Positions 15,319-17,500 of a stretch of DNA of 17,500 nt are shown piece by piece (the stretch's first letter is position 1; each line of letters starts with the position of its first letter). Where the stretch lies: contig JAOZLN010000011.1 in NCBI GenBank assembly GCA_029934845.1, positions 1 to 17,500 on the forward strand, given 5' to 3'. The notes beneath the pieces were generated by a model that saw nothing but the letters and a program-made list of their open reading frames with translations, made no database searches and was not told the origin of the DNA. Source of the stretch: Candidatus Sabulitectum sp. Its GTDB lineage: Bacteria; Fermentibacterota; Fermentibacteria; Fermentibacterales; JCC-6. The translations under genes and the position numbers were made by a program.

Positions 15319-16446
15319 TCACAAATTCAAAAAGTACAATTTCTGATAACCATCCAGTGGATCCAGTTCCCATGCCAGTATCCCATGCTCTGTAATTTCT
15401 GTGTTCCAACAGCTGCTGAGCTCAGGAAAAACAGCATGGCGAAGAAGGCTACCATTTAAATCGTAAATATCAAAGAATAATTCTCTACGTGTTCCAAGGC
15501 TTACCCATAGGTTTCCGTCGGGTCCTATTCCCACATCACCGGTCAGGTTCTTGTAGATTGCAGGATGAAACTCAAAATGGGGAGGTCTGCCGCCACTTAG
15601 AAAGCGATAGTAGGCATTCATGTTGTTTATCTCACCGGCAATCTCTTCCGGTGTTTTTTCGACGGGAAGTACATCTCTAGTGAAATTGAGTATCTCAACA
15701 CCGCTGGAGTCCCAACTTATAACCCTGTATTCAAATGGATCAGGTGGTGTAAAGTATGTATTTCCATTTCCGTCAGAGGAAGTGTTGAGTTTGTTGAATA
15801 CGACAAAAATAATTTCTTCAGATGCATTTGAATATAGATCAGGACTGGCCTCCATGGAGTCCTTCCATAGCAGTGTTTCCCAACCCTCCTCACCCCAGTT
15901 GCATATTGTCACGGTATGACGAATGAAATCATTCGTTGGGTCTTCGTCATACCTGCAAACCACCATCTTGCTGTTGGACATGGCCGATATTCCATAAGGA
16001 GAATTATTAGCCCACAAACCAATTTCCTCCACAAACTCAAGTGAATCATCGAAAACTACATACCCGCATTTGTTAGACTCGGCAATAACAAGCCTGCCAT
16101 CCGGTAGTACTGTCAAACCTTTAGGCCGCGCGAGCTCACCGGGGCCATCGCCCCTCCTTGAAACCTGCTGGAGATAATTCCCCTGAAAATCAAAAACCTT
16201 CACGCAGGTACCAATATCGTCGAGTACAAATATTCTACCCTGGCTATCAATTGCTGCAGCGGCTATGGACCAAAAGGTGTTGGTGGAATCGCCTATTTCT
16301 TCACCGATCTCAAAAACAACCTGAAGAGTATCTACTGGAAGAAAAAATTGATCAGCGCAGGACTGCTCAGTATTTTCTCCCTCACAACCAGTCATAAGTG
16401 TCAGCAGTACAATAGCATTAAAGTATAATGAAACAGGCAGATTCAT
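15319..16446 (-). CDS. Six-bladed beta-propeller (NHL-like) lipoprotein
   Basis: A 375-residue lipoprotein. The leader ends LLTLMTGC with the modified Cys at 21. The body repeats 'D-x-x-G-x-h-h-V-x-D-x-x' units typical of NHL/6-bladed propellers: DSQGRIFVLDDIGTCVKVFD, GNYLQQVSRRGDGPGEL, ARPKGLTVLPDGRLVIAES, then later GIGPDGNLWVSLGT and a closing FFDIYDLNGSL. The RxGxGPGEf element joining blades is characteristic of the '6-bladed beta-propeller' lipoproteins common in Bacteroidetes and relatives. These are exported scaffold or ligand-binding proteins without known catalytic residues. The ATG at 16446 has only a weak GAAG upstream. It lies 38 nt downstream of the PIN toxin gene on the same strand, so readthrough from the toxin-antitoxin promoter is possible. 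Confidence 0.84.
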   Translation of the reverse strand: MNLPVSLYFNAIVLLTLMTGCEGENTEQSCADQFFLPVDTLQVVFEIGEEIGDSTNTFWSIAAAAIDSQGRIFVLDDIGTCVKVFDFQGNYLQQVSRRGDGPGELARPKGLTVLPDGRLVIAESNKCGYVVFDDSLEFVEEIGLWANNSPYGISAMSNSKMVVCRYDEDPTNDFIRHTVTICNWGEEGWETLLWKDSMEASPDLYSNASEEIIFVVFNKLNTSSDGNGNTYFTPPDPFEYRVISWDSSGVEILNFTRDVLPVEKTPEEIAGEINNMNAYYRFLSGGRPPHFEFHPAIYKNLTGDVGIGPDGNLWVSLGTRRELFFDIYDLNGSLLRHAVFPELSSCWNTEITEHGILAWELDPLDGYQKLYFLNL

Positions 16447-16483
16447 CTTCTTCTATTCATAAATAGTCCTCTGTATATGCCGT

Positions 16484-16897
16484 TCATTCAGTCGTGTGAT
16501 AACAATCGATGAATTCTCTCGGTGATTGAATCTCAATATCGATGTACTTTCTTATATCCTTCAGATGTCTATCTCCCGAGACAATGGTTTTGCAGTTCAG
16601 TGCAACAGCACATTCCAGAAACTTGTTATCGTCAGGATCATCCAAAACAACTTCAAGATGGGGTGTACTGGCGGTGTAAACAGAGTTGTAGCCCTCTGCG
16701 AATAGCTTGGTTAAATTCTCGAATTCCTTCTGGTTCTTCAAGCCTAATCTGCTCAGCACCTCCAGATACTCCTCTACGATTTCCTGTGAAAGGCAAATTG
16801 TGATCTCACCAGTTTTCCATAAATCAATTATCTCCCTGGGAACACCACCAAAGAACGAAGAGACAAACACGTTTGTATCCAGAACAACCCTACGCAT
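16484..16897 (-). CDS. PIN-domain toxin, putative RNase (COG1569-like)
   Basis: A 137-residue PIN-domain protein, the toxin of a type II toxin-antitoxin pair; PIN toxins cut RNA using Mg2+ held by acidic residues. Visible candidates are Asp7 in VVLDTNVFVS, Glu43 in SQEIVEEYLEV, Asp90 in DDPDDNKFLECA, and Asp109 in TIVSGDRHL, in the normal order and spacing, so it looks intact. The final SPREFID segment also fits the family. The start is ATG 16897, which overlaps the last 8 nt of the antitoxin gene; the open frame extends to 17002, but that extension lies inside the antitoxin gene. The overlap suggests coupled translation, with the antitoxin made first. Confidence 0.88.
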   Translation of the reverse strand: MRRVVLDTNVFVSSFFGGVPREIIDLWKTGEITICLSQEIVEEYLEVLSRLGLKNQKEFENLTKLFAEGYNSVYTASTPHLEVVLDDPDDNKFLECAVALNCKTIVSGDRHLKDIRKYIDIEIQSPREFIDCYHTTE

Positions 16898-17138
16898 TCC
16901 GTGACCGTACCTGCTTGATCGCTTCAGAAATATCAACCTCTGATACATCAGTTTCGGACAGGTTATTTCCGATGCTGTCCCAGAGATTATCGATATAGGC
17001 ACTCATGTTCCGTTCCCTTGTATATCTCTGCAACAGCTCCCTGACCAGTTCACTAAGGTTCTTCCCATCAGCCTTTGCCAACTGGCTTACCTTGTTCTTC
17101 AAGCCTTGATCAACCCTGATAATCATCTGCGTTGTCAC
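16890..17138 (-). CDS. Ribbon-helix-helix antitoxin (CopG/Arc-like)
   Basis: An 82-residue DNA-binding antitoxin. The N-terminus MTTQMIIRVDQGLKNKVSQL gives the beta strand (MIIRVD) and helix 1, followed by a turn and helix 2 (KNLSELVRELLQRYTRER), the ribbon-helix-helix fold that binds DNA as a dimer. The acidic C-terminal half (NLSETDVSEVDISEAIKQV) is the likely toxin-binding part. The start is GTG 17138 with AGAGG 6 nt upstream; an internal ATG four codons later lacks a ribosome site. It overlaps the toxin gene by 8 nt (ATGCGTAG) and sits below a palindrome at 17189-17204, which fits autoregulation of the pair. Confidence 0.85.
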   Translation of the reverse strand: MTTQMIIRVDQGLKNKVSQLAKADGKNLSELVRELLQRYTRERNMSAYIDNLWDSIGNNLSETDVSEVDISEAIKQVRSRNA

Positions 17139-17188
17139 TTTTCACCTCTCATAATCCACAACCAGCTCTGCCATACGCGATATGCAAT

Positions 17189-17204
17189 ACTTGTATATAT
17201 AAGT
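17189..17204 (-). promoter_or_regulatory. Palindromic operator candidate for the toxin-antitoxin pair
   Basis: ACTTGTATATATAAGT is a 16-bp inverted repeat with 7 of 8 base pairs matching, about 50 nt upstream of the antitoxin GTG. It touches the predicted -10 region, as expected for repression by the ribbon-helix-helix antitoxin. Confidence 0.55.
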
Positions 17205-17229
17205 TATATGTTTATCCAGTTATTGTCAA
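17201..17229 (-). promoter_or_regulatory. Sigma70-like promoter of the toxin-antitoxin pair
   Basis: On the minus strand a consensus TTGACA (17229-17224) is followed after 17 nt by TAACTT (17206-17201), or after 15 nt by TATAAC. The consensus -35 and the position upstream of the antitoxin support it; the -10 is imperfect. Confidence 0.5.
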
Positions 17230-17235
17230 TCCGCA

Positions 17236-17270
17236 GAAAAGCAGGAAGTGCCGCTTCCTGGGCAGGAAGC
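17236..17270 (-). terminator. Terminator with two mutually exclusive hairpins
   Basis: Three alternating arms, AGGAAG / CTTCCT / AGGAAG, allow either GCTTCCT-loop-AGGAAGC (17253-17270) or CAGGAAG-CGGCA-CTTCCTG (minus-strand reading, 17260-17242). The second is followed on the minus strand by CTTTTC, so it can end transcription of the gene finishing at 17319 just before the toxin-antitoxin promoter. Confidence 0.55.
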
Positions 17271-17318
17271 CCAAAATGGCAGAACAGCGAATTGCTTCAA
17301 TTGTTCTTAGATTGTTTT

Positions 17319-17500
17319 TCAGACCTGCCTCTCAGCAGGAATATCCTCATTTCTCAGTAACCACTTCCATGCTGGAATTATGTCTATCTTACCGCTATAT
17401 GTTTCAATTGTTTCTTCATCATGAAGAGAAATGACAGTACTACTTGAAAGCTTCAGCTCTTCCATTGCCTCACTAAGTGCCCGAATCTCTCGATCCCGGG
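17319..17500 (-). CDS. C-terminus of a probable ATP-binding protein (AAA/DUF4143-like), runs off right edge
   Basis: The minus strand is open from the right edge to a TGA at 17321-17319 and encodes the last 59 or so residues of a larger protein: DREIRALSEAMEELKL, then TVISLHDEETIE and a final IDIIPAWKWLLRNEDIPAE. From memory, 'REI.AL.EAM.EL......I.T.DEEE.I..dGk.I.v.PaWkWLL' is the usual ending of bacterial ATP-binding proteins of the AAA_14/DUF4143 group, whose C-terminal half resembles a restriction-type nuclease fold. The ATPase motifs lie outside the window. It is a neighbour of the toxin-antitoxin pair, separated by the terminator. Confidence 0.58.
   Translation of the reverse strand, partial: RDREIRALSEAMEELKLSSSTVISLHDEETIETYSGKIDIIPAWKWLLRNEDIPAERQV

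Noticed and set aside
1..17500. Mobile element, prophage, CRISPR or defence island
   Set aside because: No transposase, integrase, inverted terminal repeats, spacer-repeat array or phage gene is visible; the single toxin-antitoxin pair and a truncated ATP-binding protein are not enough to call a defence island.

Overview
The window is a chromosome segment with no rRNA, tRNA, CRISPR array or transposase that I can see. It suggests a Gram-negative bacterium with base composition around the middle (by eye, mid-40s %GC). Two large exported proteins end in about 80-100 residues resembling the type A sorting domain of type IX secretion substrates (PNP motif, DxSGR, PGxYxxRxxxG, final K-hydrophobic strand). 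Together with a gingipain-like C25 peptidase, several lipoproteins and propeller proteins, this points to the FCB superphylum, perhaps a candidate lineage such as Fermentibacterota or Cloacimonadota. That placement is inference; there is no phylogenetic marker in the window.

Layout. At the left edge a truncated GT39-like membrane protein (1-391, minus) diverges from xthA (479-1249). Then come three tandem, same-strand, diverged paralogues (1305-4058) of an uncharacterised exported family with an N-terminal [HN]EWG motif, followed by a predicted seven-repeat propeller protein with a sorting tail (4152-5567). A 427-bp gap holding a perfect 12-bp palindrome and a tiny ORF precedes an NADH oxidase/CoA-disulfide-reductase-like flavoenzyme (5995-7359), which ends at a strong GC hairpin. 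Facing it is a complete C25 cysteine peptidase (7521-9572, minus).

The centre has two 146-residue paralogous membrane proteins (9626-10066 and 11342-11782, both minus). They flank a plus-strand membrane protein with a coiled coil and a four-cysteine zinc-ribbon-like end (10302-11345). That protein appears to start at a rare ATT codon. Next are a SagB/ThcOx-type nitroreductase (11898-12668) and a bacterial SLC12-like cation-chloride cotransporter relative (12805-15015).

The right end is all minus strand: a 65-residue lipoprotein, a propeller lipoprotein, a ribbon-helix-helix/PIN toxin-antitoxin pair with a palindromic operator candidate, and the C-terminus of a probable ATP-binding protein ending in a hairpin terminator.

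Functional reading. Most of the window concerns the cell envelope: exported proteins of unknown role, a secreted protease, lipoproteins and membrane sensors or transporters. xthA, the flavoenzyme and the nitroreductase are soluble repair or redox enzymes. No single pathway links the whole window. The most unusual items are the triplicated HEWG family and the paired 146-residue proteins around the sensor-like gene. Several starts were moved from the longest reading frame because ribosome binding sites and paralogue comparison clearly favour internal or upstream codons.
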